Shown: positions 25,695 to 33,473 of the stretch, piece after piece
How the letters are laid out: the number at the start of each line of letters is the position of its first letter
How positions within the stretch are numbered: position 1 is the stretch's first letter
Origin: Deltaproteobacteria bacterium
GTDB lineage: Bacteria > Desulfobacterota > Binatia > DP-6
Assembly: GCA_005879205.1 (NCBI GenBank)
Contig: VBLD01000111.1
Span: 1 to 38,751 of the forward strand
Length of the DNA stretch: 38,751 nucleotides
Reading direction: 5' to 3'
Translations under genes and position numbers: made by a program
The notes under the pieces: generated by a model
Told to the model about the DNA's origin: nothing
The model's database searches: none
The model's input: the letters and a program-made list of their open reading frames with translations, nothing else

Positions 25695-25765
25695 GACTCA
25701 AACCCAACCGAGCTCAAGCGAAGCGAGGCGAAGCCGAGCGAGCACCGCACGGGCCCCCAGATGAG

Positions 25766-26158
25766 TTAAGTCCCGGTTTTTTGTGCGCGGGCCTGACTCT
25801 GGAACGGCTCGGGCAGCTCGACGCGCGGGGCACGGATCCACAGCCGTTCGAGGTCGTAGAACTCTCGCACCGGCACGTAGAAGATATGGACCACGACGTC
25901 GCCGTAGTCCATCAGCGCCCACTGACCGCGGGGCAATCCCTCGACGGCGAGCGGCCGCACGCCGTCGCGCCCGAGATCCTCTTCGATCGCCTCGGCGATC
26001 GCCTGGACCTGCGTGTCGGACCGTCCGCTGCAGATGACGAAGTAGTCCGCAATCGAGGATTTCCGGCCGACCTCGAGCACGACGAGGTCGTAGGCCTTGC
26101 GGTCGAGGGCCGCGCGGGTACAGGCGAGCGTCCGCTCCCAGCCGGGCAACGGCGTCAA
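25766..26158 (-). CDS. rsfS: Ribosomal silencing factor RsfS (Iojap family)
   Basis: 130 residues starting at a TTG that overlaps the nadD stop (TTGA). The family core is clear: KAYDLVVLEVGRKSSIADYF, VICSGRSDTQVQAIAEAIEE and GQWALMDYGDVVVHIFYVPV, then REFYDLERLW. It binds ribosomal protein uL14 and blocks subunit joining when nutrients are low. nadD-rsfS is a very common gene pair. Confidence 0.94.
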   Translation of the reverse strand: MTPLPGWERTLACTRAALDRKAYDLVVLEVGRKSSIADYFVICSGRSDTQVQAIAEAIEEDLGRDGVRPLAVEGLPRGQWALMDYGDVVVHIFYVPVREFYDLERLWIRAPRVELPEPFQSQARAQKTGT

Positions 26159-26823
26159 CGCGCGGCGTCCTCCTGCCGGTAGAGGCGATGCTCGGCGATG
26201 TAGCGCTCTACCGTGCCGGAAACGAGGAAGCGGATCGATCGGTTGGCTGCGACGCGAGCGCGGATGGCGGTGGCCGAGATATCGAGGCTGGTGATGCGCT
26301 GAAGGTTCAGCACGTGCCCCGACTCGTGAAGAAACACTTCACTGGAAGAATCGTACCGGAAGGCCTCGCGAGCCGCAAGCGGAATTTCTTCGGCCCCCAG
26401 CCGTTGCGGCCATGGCGGACGCGTCATGACGACGACGTCGCACAGCGTGAAGAGCGTGGCGTGCTCCTTCCAGGTCTCGAATTCGCGGAAGGCGTCGAAT
26501 CCGATGACGAACGCGATGCGCACCGCCGGGCCGACCTCCGCCCGGAGCGCGCGCATCGTGTCGACCGAGTAGGACGGGCCCGGGCGCTGGAGCTCGACGT
26601 CCCAGCTGCGGAAGCCGGGCACGTCGGCGACGGCGAGCTCCACCATCCGGTGGCGATCCGTGGCCGCCGCCAGCGCCACGCCGCGCCGGTGTGGTGGCGC
26701 GGCGGCCGGCACGAAGCGGACCTCGTCGAGCGCCAGTGCCTCCCGCACCTCCTCCGCGCCGCGCAGGTGCCCCAGGTGGATCGGATTGAAGGTCCCGCCG
26801 AAGATCCCGATCCCGCCTGCCAT
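26155..26823 (-). CDS. nadD: Nicotinate-nucleotide adenylyltransferase
   Basis: 222 residues. The N-terminal GIFGGTFNPIHLGHL is the nucleotidyltransferase GxFxPxHxGH motif. IAFVIGFDAFREFETWKEH and the late DISATAIRARV (the ISST-x-IR type motif) complete the active site. It makes deamido-NAD from nicotinate mononucleotide and ATP. Thirteen bases separate it from proA and its stop overlaps the rsfS start. Confidence 0.95.
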   Translation of the reverse strand: MAGGIGIFGGTFNPIHLGHLRGAEEVREALALDEVRFVPAAAPPHRRGVALAAATDRHRMVELAVADVPGFRSWDVELQRPGPSYSVDTMRALRAEVGPAVRIAFVIGFDAFREFETWKEHATLFTLCDVVVMTRPPWPQRLGAEEIPLAAREAFRYDSSSEVFLHESGHVLNLQRITSLDISATAIRARVAANRSIRFLVSGTVERYIAEHRLYRQEDAAR

Positions 26824-26836
26824 CCGCGGTTCCGGA

Positions 26837-28108
26837 CTAGTCGCGGACCTGACCGCTGCCGAGCACCTGATACTTGTAGGTCGTGAGCTCGCGCAGCCCC
26901 ATGGGGCCGCGCGCGTGCAGCCGGTTCGTGCTGATGCCGACCTCGGCCCCGAAGCCGAACTCGCACCCGTCGGTGAAGCGGGTGGAGGCGTTGACGAAGA
27001 CGGCCGCGGAGTCCACCTCGGCGAGGAACCGCCGCGCGGCGCCCAGGTCCTCGGTGACGATCGCCTCCGCGAGACCGGTCGAGTGGCGCGCGATGAAGGC
27101 GAGCGCGGCGTCCATCGACGGGACCACGGCCACGCTCAGGACGAGGTCGAGGTATTCCGTGTCCCAGTCGGCGTCGCTCGCCGGCGCGACGTCGGGCACG
27201 AGCGCGCGGGTCGCCGGATCGCCGCGGACCTCGCAGCGGTTGGTGCGCAGCGCGGCCACCATGGCGGGGAGGAAGCCCGGCGCGACCCGCTCGTGCACCA
27301 GCAGGTTCTCGATCGCGTTGCAGACGCTCGGACGCTGCACCTTCGCGTTGAGGCAGATGCGCTCCGCCATCGCGAGGTCGGCGCTCGCGTCGACGTAGAG
27401 GTGGCAGATGCCCTCGAAGTGCTTGATCACCGGGATGCGACTCTCCTCGAGGATCGTGCGCTTCAGCTGCTCGCCGCCGCGCGCGATGACCACGTCGATG
27501 CGATCGTCGCGGCCGAGCAGCCCGCGCACCACCTCACGCCCGCCGTCGACGAGCTGGACGGCCGCCGCCGGCAGGCCCGACGCCTCCACCGCGCCGCGCA
27601 GCGCGTCTGCGATCGCCGCGTTCGTCGCCTGCGCCTCGGAGCCGCCCTTCAAGAGGACCGCGTTGGCGGTCTTCAGGCAGAGCGCGGCCGAGTCGGCGGT
27701 GACGTTCGGGCGCGACTCGTAGATCGTCAGCACCACGCCGATCGGAACGCGGACCTGGGCGATCTCGAGGCCGTTCGGACGTCGCCACGCGGCGATCGTC
27801 TCGCCCACGGGATCGGGGAGCGCGGCAATCTCCTCGAGGCCGCGCGCCATGGCATCGATCCGGGCGGGCGTGAGGGTCAGACGATCGACGAAGGCCGCGC
27901 TCTCGCCGGCGGCGCGGGCGCGCTCGACGTCGCCGCGATTCGCGTCGAGGATGCCACCCTCCGTCCGGCGCAGTCGGGCGGCGGCCTCGACCAGCGCCGC
28001 GTCCTTGGCCCGCGCCGGCGCCGTGGCCAGCGCTCGCGCCGCCGCGCGGGCCGCGGACGTCAGGGCGTCGACGCGTGCTCCCACGTCCGGTGACGGCCGG
28101 GCGTTCAT
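26837..28108 (-). CDS. proA: Gamma-glutamyl phosphate reductase
   Basis: 423 residues of the aldehyde-dehydrogenase superfamily. IPIGVVLTIYESRPNVTADS is the NADPH-side loop, ALCLKTANAVLLKGGSEA follows, and the catalytic cysteine lies in QRPSVCNAIENLLVH. The C-terminal NRLHARGPMGLRELTTYKY is the usual ProA end. Second step of proline synthesis, acting on the ProB product. It is 12 bases downstream of proB, in the same operon. Confidence 0.97.
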   Translation of the reverse strand: MNARPSPDVGARVDALTSAARAAARALATAPARAKDAALVEAAARLRRTEGGILDANRGDVERARAAGESAAFVDRLTLTPARIDAMARGLEEIAALPDPVGETIAAWRRPNGLEIAQVRVPIGVVLTIYESRPNVTADSAALCLKTANAVLLKGGSEAQATNAAIADALRGAVEASGLPAAAVQLVDGGREVVRGLLGRDDRIDVVIARGGEQLKRTILEESRIPVIKHFEGICHLYVDASADLAMAERICLNAKVQRPSVCNAIENLLVHERVAPGFLPAMVAALRTNRCEVRGDPATRALVPDVAPASDADWDTEYLDLVLSVAVVPSMDAALAFIARHSTGLAEAIVTEDLGAARRFLAEVDSAAVFVNASTRFTDGCEFGFGAEVGISTNRLHARGPMGLRELTTYKYQVLGSGQVRD

Positions 28109-28120
28109 CGACGACCGAGT

Positions 28121-29272
28121 CTAGCCGACGGTCTCCGGCGGCGCTACCAGGACGAGGTCGTCGCGGTGGATCACCTCGTCGCTGCCCTTGTAGCCGAGCA
28201 ACCGCTCGATGTCGCGCGAGTGCGCGCCCTTCAGCCGCTCGACCTCGGCCGCGCTGTAGTTCACGAGACCGCGCGCGAACTCTCGTCCGTCGGGACCGAC
28301 GCAGCTGACGCAGTCGCCGACGCCGAAGCCCCCCACGACGGCGCGCACGCCCGAGGGCAGCAGGCTGCGGCCGCCCTTGCGGACGGCGCGCTCCGCGCCC
28401 TCGTCGACGTGCACCGCACCCGCGGGCTTGAGGGCGTAGGCGATCCAGTGCTTGCGGCGGGCGAGGGGATCGCCCTCGGCGAGGATGAGCGTGCCCGTCT
28501 CCGCCTCCGGGTCGAAAACCGCGGCCAGCGCTCCGTCGCGGCTGCCGTCGGTGATGATCGTCGGAATCCCGGCGGCGGCCGCCTTGCGGGCGGCCTCGAG
28601 CTTGGATGCCATGCCGCCGGTTCCGACCTCGGTCCGTGCCGGCCCGGCGGCGCGCGCGACGAGCGCGTCGTCGGCGCTGGCGAGGGGGACGAGGACGGCG
28701 GCGGGGTCGAGCGCGGGGTCGGCGGTGTACACGCCGCCGACGTCGCTCAGGATCACCAGGAGGTCGGCCTCGACGAGCGAGGCGGTCAGCGCCGAGAGAT
28801 GGTCGTTGTCGCCGAAGCGAAGCTCCTCCACCGCCACCGTGTCGTTCTCGTTGACGATCGGCACGATGCCGAGGTCGAGGAGCGTGCGCAGCGTGTGCCG
28901 CGCGTTGAGGTAGCGCCGGCGGTCGGCGAGGTCGGCGTGCGTGAGCAGCACCTGGGCGACGTGGCGGCCGTGCGTCTCGAAGGCCCCTTCGTACGCCGCC
29001 ATGAGACCGATCTGACCGACGGCAGCCGCCGCCTGGCGCCACTCGATGCGGCCCCGGCGCGGGCCGAGACGGGGGGCGCCGGCGGCCACGGCTCCCGAGC
29101 TGACGACGACGATCTGCCGGCCGCCGGCGGCCAGACCTGCGATCCCGGCGGCGATCGTCCGCACCCGGTCGCGGCGGAGCCCGTTCGGGCCGGCGAGGAC
29201 GTTGCTGCCGACCTTGATCACGGCCCGCCGCACGCGCCGGAGAAGCCGTGCCTTCGGGACGAGCTGGCTCAT
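28121..29272 (-). CDS. proB: Glutamate 5-kinase
   Basis: 383 residues. Amino-acid kinase domain: AVIKVGSNVLAG at the N-terminus, IVVVSSGAVAAGAPRLG, VPIVNENDTVAVEELRFGDN and a kinase C-lobe GTGGMASKLEAARKAAAAG. A C-terminal PUA domain (about residues 280-370) is typical of bacterial ProB. It produces glutamyl-5-phosphate and is normally feedback-inhibited by proline. ATG 29272 overlaps the obgE stop (ATGA). Confidence 0.97.
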   Translation of the reverse strand: MSQLVPKARLLRRVRRAVIKVGSNVLAGPNGLRRDRVRTIAAGIAGLAAGGRQIVVVSSGAVAAGAPRLGPRRGRIEWRQAAAAVGQIGLMAAYEGAFETHGRHVAQVLLTHADLADRRRYLNARHTLRTLLDLGIVPIVNENDTVAVEELRFGDNDHLSALTASLVEADLLVILSDVGGVYTADPALDPAAVLVPLASADDALVARAAGPARTEVGTGGMASKLEAARKAAAAGIPTIITDGSRDGALAAVFDPEAETGTLILAEGDPLARRKHWIAYALKPAGAVHVDEGAERAVRKGGRSLLPSGVRAVVGGFGVGDCVSCVGPDGREFARGLVNYSAAEVERLKGAHSRDIERLLGYKGSDEVIHRDDLVLVAPPETVG

Positions 29273-30327
29273 GGCGCCATCGCCGCGGATGCGGCGGCCT
29301 CTCCGCCGGCGCGGGCGCGCCGGACGGCCTCGGCGACGACGCCCATCAGCGCCGCCGCCCCCTCGCCGGTGGCGCCCGACACCGCGTGCAGGGTGATCCC
29401 GCGCGCGGCGAACACGGCGCGCACGGCGGGAAGGCGGTCACGCGTCTCGGCGAGGTCGAGCTTGCCGGCGACCACGATCTGCGGCTTCGCCGCGAGGTGG
29501 GGATCGGCGAGCGCGAGCTCGCGGTTGATCGCGTCGTAGTCGGCAACGGGGTCGCGGCCGGCGAGCCCCGACGCGTCGAGCAGGTGCACCAGGACGGCGG
29601 TGCGCGCGAGGTGGCGGAGGAAGCGCGTGCCGAGCCCCTGTCCCGCGTGCGCGCCGGCGATCAGCCCGGGCACGTCGGCGAGGACGAAGCTCGTCTCGTC
29701 GTCGATCCGCACGACGCCGAGATGCGGCACGAGGGTGGTGAACGGGAAGTCCGCCACCCGGGGCCGCGCGGCGGAGACCGCACGGATCAGGGTCGACTTG
29801 CCGACGTTCGGAAAGCCGAGGAGTCCCGCGTCCGCCAGCACGCGCAGCTCGAGGCGCAGGTCCCGCTTCTCGCCCGGCGTGCCGGGCTCGGCGCGCCGGG
29901 GCGCGCGGTTGGTCGGCGTCGCGAAGTGCGCGTTGCCGCGCCCGCCGCGGCCGCCGCGGGCCACCGCCACCTCCTCGCCCGCCGCCCGCAGGTCACCGAG
30001 CAGATCGCCGTCGTCCGCGTCGTAGACGAGCGTTCCGGCGGGCACGCGCAGCACCAGATCGGCGCCGCTCTTGCCGTTCTGCTCCTTGCCGCGGCCGTGC
30101 TCGCCGCGTCCCGCCCGCAGCGTCCGCGGGTAGGCGAGGTCGAGCAAGGTGGAGAGTCCGGGGTCGACGGTCAACATGACGGAGCCGCCGTCGCCGCCGT
30201 CGCCGCCGCTCGGGCCGCCGCGCGGCACGTACTTCTCCCGCCGGAAGCTCATGCAACCGTTGCCCCCGTCGCCGGCCTCGACCCGGATCAGGACCTCGTC
30301 GACGAACTTCATCTCGGTGGGCGGCAT
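29269..30327 (-). CDS. obgE: GTPase ObgE/CgtA
   Basis: 352 residues. The glycine-rich Obg fold (FVDEVLIRVEAGDGGNGCMS, GGPSGGDGGDGGSVML) precedes a G domain with P-loop GFPNVGKST, G3 DVPGLI and a G4 motif written AGKLD rather than the usual NKxD. A ribosome- and stress-linked GTPase. Start ATG 30327 is kept; ATG 30312 (MKFVDEV) is equally plausible. It heads the leftward obgE-proB-proA-nadD-rsfS operon and is separated from rpmA by a gene on the other strand. Confidence 0.95.
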   Translation of the reverse strand: MPPTEMKFVDEVLIRVEAGDGGNGCMSFRREKYVPRGGPSGGDGGDGGSVMLTVDPGLSTLLDLAYPRTLRAGRGEHGRGKEQNGKSGADLVLRVPAGTLVYDADDGDLLGDLRAAGEEVAVARGGRGGRGNAHFATPTNRAPRRAEPGTPGEKRDLRLELRVLADAGLLGFPNVGKSTLIRAVSAARPRVADFPFTTLVPHLGVVRIDDETSFVLADVPGLIAGAHAGQGLGTRFLRHLARTAVLVHLLDASGLAGRDPVADYDAINRELALADPHLAAKPQIVVAGKLDLAETRDRLPAVRAVFAARGITLHAVSGATGEGAAALMGVVAEAVRRARAGGEAAASAAMAP

Positions 30328-30426
30328 GCTAGCCGATGCCCCTCGCCCCCTCCACAGGCGCGGCCGTGACCGCGGCGAGGTTGCGGGTGGCGCGACGAGC
30401 GTGCTTCAAGCTGTGGCCTGGCACGC

Positions 30427-31164
30427 ATGCGGTCGACATCTCGCGTCGTGGCGGCCGCGTCGATCCCCGGCCGGATCGCACGCCTCGACTGGCGGGCGAT
30501 CGAGGCTGCCCTCGACGAACAGGGCTACGCCACCACGGCGCCGCTGCTCGAGGCCGACGAGTGCGTGGCGCTCGGCCGCCTATTCACCGATGAGCGCCGA
30601 TTCCGGAGCCGCATCGACATGGCGCGCTATCGCTTCGGCGTCGGCGAATACAAGTACTTCGCGGCCCCGCTTCCCGGGCCGGTGGCGGCATTGCGCACGG
30701 AGCTCTATCGCCGCCTGGCGCCGGTGGCCAATCGCTGGATGGAGACCCTCGGCTCGGCCGAGCGCTATCCATCGGATCTCGGCACCTACCTCGCGCGCTG
30801 CGCGGCGCACGGGCAGACACGCCCGACACCGCTTCTCCTCCGCTACACCGCGGGCGGCTACAACTGCCTCCACCAGGACCTCTACGGCGCGCTCGCCTTC
30901 CCCTTCCAGGTGACGTGCGTGCTGAGCCGGGTCGACGCCGACTATACGGGCGGCGAGATCCTGCTCGTCGAGCAGCGGCCACGCGCGCAGTCGCGGGGAG
31001 AGGCGATCGTCCTCGCACGCGGCGAGGCGATCGTCTTTCCCAACCGCGTGCGACCCGTTCGAGGCGCGCGGGGCTGGTTTCGCGCCACGGTCCGCCACGG
31101 CGTGAGCCGTATCCGATCGGGCGAGCGTCTGAGCCTCGGTATCATCTTTCACGATGCCGAGTGA
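30427..31164 (+). CDS. 2-oxoglutarate/Fe(II)-dependent oxygenase
   Basis: 245 residues. The double-stranded beta-helix iron site is visible: NCLHQDLYG (the HxD dyad), the distal histidine in ATVRHGVSRI, and a 2-oxoglutarate-anchoring arginine shortly after (SGERLSLGIIFHDA). FPFQVTCVLSRVDADYTGGE is a typical strand pair. It resembles the prolyl-4-hydroxylase-like 2OG-FeII_Oxy family found in bacteria next to translation genes. The location, on the opposite strand between rpmA and obgE, makes a ribosomal-protein substrate conceivable but unproven. Confidence 0.82.
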   Translation: MRSTSRVVAAASIPGRIARLDWRAIEAALDEQGYATTAPLLEADECVALGRLFTDERRFRSRIDMARYRFGVGEYKYFAAPLPGPVAALRTELYRRLAPVANRWMETLGSAERYPSDLGTYLARCAAHGQTRPTPLLLRYTAGGYNCLHQDLYGALAFPFQVTCVLSRVDADYTGGEILLVEQRPRAQSRGEAIVLARGEAIVFPNRVRPVRGARGWFRATVRHGVSRIRSGERLSLGIIFHDAE

Positions 31165-31174
31165 CGCGCGAATG

Positions 31175-31393
31175 CTATGCCGCCCTGGGAGTCTCGGTCT
31201 CCTTGCTCCACGAGGTGGCACGCAGCGACGACATGCGTCTCCACGTCCCGCTCGCCACGCCGACCAGCGTGCGTCCGGCCAGAACGGTGGCGCTCAGCGC
31301 CACGTACCCGGCGATCACGGACATCGAGACCGCCGTGCCAACGACCCACGAGAGCAGTCGCAGGCCCTCACCTCCCGCATCACGTGCGTTCAT
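31175..31393 (-). CDS. Small single-pass membrane protein, unknown
   Basis: 72 residues from ATG 31393, five bases after GAGGG. One long hydrophobic segment (LLSWVVGTAVSMSVIAGYVA continuing into LSATVLAG) is followed by a basic tail. It lies 145 bases downstream of rpmA on the same strand and converges with the oxygenase gene. No family recognised. The clear ribosome-binding site and membrane pattern argue for a real gene; the size leaves doubt. Confidence 0.5.
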   Translation of the reverse strand: MNARDAGGEGLRLLSWVVGTAVSMSVIAGYVALSATVLAGRTLVGVASGTWRRMSSLRATSWSKETETPRAA

Positions 31394-31538
31394 TCGACCC
31401 TCGGAGAAGTATTGACGGGTGACGCTTCGACACGTGAACCTCTGGTTGCGACGTGGAGAACCCGGCACTCCGGCGCCGTGACGTCGGCGTTTCGCCGGCC
31501 CGGCGTCGGCGTGGCCGAGCCGTCTTCCCGCCGTGCGG

Positions 31539-31805
31539 CTACGCTTGGGGCGGTGCCGGGACGATCCGGGCGCGGCGGCGATCCTTGCCCAACCGCTCGT
31601 ACTGCACGACACCGTCGACGAGCGCGAAGAGCGTGTAATCGCGCCCCATGCCGACGTTCGGACCCGGGTGCACGCGCGTGCCGCACTGCCGGACGAGGAT
31701 GTTCCCGGCCCGCACGGTCTCGCCCGCGAACATCTTGATGCCGCGGCGCTGTCCCCCGCTGTCGCGACCGTTGCGAGTGCTGCCCTGTCCCTTCTTGTGT
31801 GCCAT
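31539..31805 (-). CDS. rpmA: 50S ribosomal protein L27
   Basis: 88 residues starting MAHKKGQGSTRNGRDSGGQR, the unmistakable bL27 N-terminus that reaches the peptidyl-transferase centre, followed by GIKMFAGETVRAGNILVRQ. No N-terminal extension requiring cleavage (as in Firmicutes) is present. The ATG shares one base with the rplU stop (TGATG). Confidence 0.98.
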   Translation of the reverse strand: MAHKKGQGSTRNGRDSGGQRRGIKMFAGETVRAGNILVRQCGTRVHPGPNVGMGRDYTLFALVDGVVQYERLGKDRRRARIVPAPPQA

Positions 31806-32116
31806 CAGCCGATCTCCGTCACCCGTACCGTCGTGATCGCCTGCCGATGGCCCCGGCGACGCCGGTAGTTCTTCCGCCGCTTCTTCTTGAAGACGAGGAT
31901 CTTGCGGGCGCGTCCGTGGCCGACGATCTCGGCCCGGACCCGGGCGCCCTCGACGAGCGGCGTACCGATGCGGATGGCCTCGTCGGCCGCTGCGAGCAGT
32001 ACCTCCTCGAACTCGACGCTCGCGCCGACTTCACCCGGGAGCTTCTCGACGCGTAGCACGTCGCCGGGGGCCACCCGGTATTGCTTTCCCCCGGTGCGAA
32101 TGACGGCGTAGGCCAT
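31805..32116 (-). CDS. rplU: 50S ribosomal protein L21
   Basis: 103 residues from ATG 32116: MAYAVIRTGGKQYRVAPGD, then VRAEIVGHGRARKILVFKKK and RRKNYRRRRGHRQ, the rRNA-binding loop of bL21. The ATG at 32158 would add 14 residues but lies two bases from the -10 box and is unlikely. The chosen start has no Shine-Dalgarno; a pyrimidine-rich GCTTTTTCTTC directly precedes it. Confidence 0.97.
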   Translation of the reverse strand: MAYAVIRTGGKQYRVAPGDVLRVEKLPGEVGASVEFEEVLLAAADEAIRIGTPLVEGARVRAEIVGHGRARKILVFKKKRRKNYRRRRGHRQAITTVRVTEIG

Positions 32117-32148
32117 GAAGAAAAAGCGGCGGCCAAAGGTCTTGCCGC
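32117..32148 (-). promoter_or_regulatory. Possible attenuator hairpin in the rplU leader
   Basis: On the minus strand GCGGC (32148-32144) can pair with GCCGC (32133-32129) around a 10-base loop, and CTTTTTCTT follows immediately (32125-32117), right before the rplU ATG. This resembles a weak intrinsic terminator or a leader for autogenous control of L21-L27. The stem is short. Confidence 0.3.
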
Positions 32149-32160
32149 GCCGAGCCATCG

Positions 32161-32189
32161 TCTGTACTTGAGGGTCCTTCGGGAGTCAA
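32161..32189 (-). promoter_or_regulatory. Predicted sigma-70 promoter of rplU-rpmA
   Basis: TTGACT (32189-32184), a 17-base spacer and TACAGA (32166-32161). The predicted start is near 32154, giving a leader of about 38 bases to ATG 32116. It is the best-formed promoter in the window and lies in the 91-base gap to the divergent glutaredoxin-like gene. Confidence 0.6.
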
Positions 32190-32207
32190 CCGCTTCCGCC
32201 AGAGCCG

Positions 32208-32453
32208 ATGGTCCGGATCACTCTCTACAGCCGGCACGGCTGCCACCTCTGCGACGCGATGCGTGCGGTCGTCGCCGCGGTGGGGCGCGATCTGCCGCTC
32301 CAGGCCGACGAGATCGACGTGGACGCCGATCCGGCGCTCGTCGCGGCGTATGGTGACCAGGTGCCGGTGCTCTTCGTGAACGGCCGCAAGGCGTTCAAGT
32401 ACCGGGTCGACGCGGCCACGCTCCGCGCGCGCGTGCGGCGGGAGATCGGCTAG
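32208..32453 (+). CDS. Glutaredoxin-like protein (DUF836 type)
   Basis: 81 residues. A thioredoxin-fold N-terminus ITLYSRHGCHLCDAM has the redox pair C12-x-x-C15. DEIDVDADPALVAAYGDQVP contains the conserved cis-proline region (VPVLFVNG). The length and CHLC site fit the small glutaredoxin-like DUF836 family. It precedes plsX by three bases, an arrangement that suggests co-transcription; its redox partner is not evident. Confidence 0.88.
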   Translation: MVRITLYSRHGCHLCDAMRAVVAAVGRDLPLQADEIDVDADPALVAAYGDQVPVLFVNGRKAFKYRVDAATLRARVRREIG

Positions 32454-32456
32454 CGC

Positions 32457-33473
32457 ATGCCGACGATCGCGATCGACGCCATGGGGGGCGACCACGCGCC
32501 GGGAGAGATCGTGAAGGGAGTGGCGCGGGCCTCGCTCGAGACCGACATCGAATGTCTGCTCGTCGGCGACGAGCGCCGCATCCAGGAAGTCCTGGAGACC
32601 GTCCCGTACAATCCGGAGCACATCTCGATCGTCGACTGCCGGGACGCGATCGGCATGGACGAGGATCCGCACGAGGCCGTGAAGAACCGGCGCGACACCT
32701 CCCTGCTCGTCGCGGCGCGGGCCGTCGCCGAGGGACGGGCGGCCGCCATGGTGTCGGCGGGCAACACCGGTGCCTGTGTGCTCACCGCCGCCCGGCACTT
32801 CCGGTTGATCAAGGGCATCCGCCGGGCGGCGCTCGCCAGCGTCTATCCCCGGCACACCGAGTACACCGGTCAGGACCCGCTCGCCCTTCTGCTCGACGTC
32901 GGGGCGACCATCCGCTGCGAATCGGAGGAGCTCGTGCAGTTCGCGCTCATGGGCAGCGCCTACGCCCGTCGCATCTCCAAGGTGCCGAGTCCGCGCGTGG
33001 CGCTGCTGAACATGGGCGTCGAGGGCACCAAGGGCGGCGAGACCCTGGTCGCGGTGTACCAGCGCCTGCGAAAGATGCCGGCGCTCAACTTCGTGGGCAA
33101 CGTCGAGGGCAACGACCTGGCGCGCGGTCGGGCCGACGTCATCGTGTGCGAAGGCCTCCTCGGCAACGTCGTCCTGAAGCTCGTCGAGGGCATCGCCGAG
33201 GTGTTCACCGACGTGGCGAGCGCGGCGGCGAGGCGGCGGCTCAGCTGGCGCATCGGCCTCGCGCTCCTCTCGCGCGGCATCGAGCGGCTGCGCCAGCTCA
33301 CCGACTACACGCAATACGGAGGGGCGCCGATCCTCGGCTTCGAGAACCTCTTCATCAAGTGCCACGGGCGCTCGAACGCGCGCGCCGTGACCAACGCCGT
33401 CAAGGTCACCGCCAAGGCGGTGCGCGACCGCGTGCCGGCCGAGATCGCCGAGGCGGTCGCCGCGTTGCGATGA
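32457..33473 (+). CDS. plsX: Phosphate acyltransferase PlsX
   Basis: 338 residues. It starts PTIAIDAMGGDHAPGEIVKG, the family signature, and contains MVSAGNTGACVLTA, LLDVGATIRCESEELVQFA, VALLNMGVEGTKGGE and VGNVEGNDLARGRADVIVCE. PlsX makes acyl-phosphate from acyl-ACP for phosphatidic-acid synthesis at the membrane. The stop overlaps the next start (ATGA). In many bacteria plsX is followed by fabH; here it is followed by an App1-like phosphatase-fold gene. Confidence 0.97.
   Translation: MPTIAIDAMGGDHAPGEIVKGVARASLETDIECLLVGDERRIQEVLETVPYNPEHISIVDCRDAIGMDEDPHEAVKNRRDTSLLVAARAVAEGRAAAMVSAGNTGACVLTAARHFRLIKGIRRAALASVYPRHTEYTGQDPLALLLDVGATIRCESEELVQFALMGSAYARRISKVPSPRVALLNMGVEGTKGGETLVAVYQRLRKMPALNFVGNVEGNDLARGRADVIVCEGLLGNVVLKLVEGIAEVFTDVASAAARRRLSWRIGLALLSRGIERLRQLTDYTQYGGAPILGFENLFIKCHGRSNARAVTNAVKVTAKAVRDRVPAEIAEAVAALR

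Noticed and set aside
31394..31538. Coding sequence joining rpmA and the small membrane ORF
   Set aside because: The longer frame to 31612 overlaps rpmA antiphase and has Arg/Pro-rich nonsense composition; only the part after ATG 31393 has a ribosome site and membrane segment.
32117..32158. Upstream ATG at 32158 as the start of rplU
   Set aside because: It lies two bases from the -10 box and would precede the likely transcription start; L21 homologues begin at MAYAVI.
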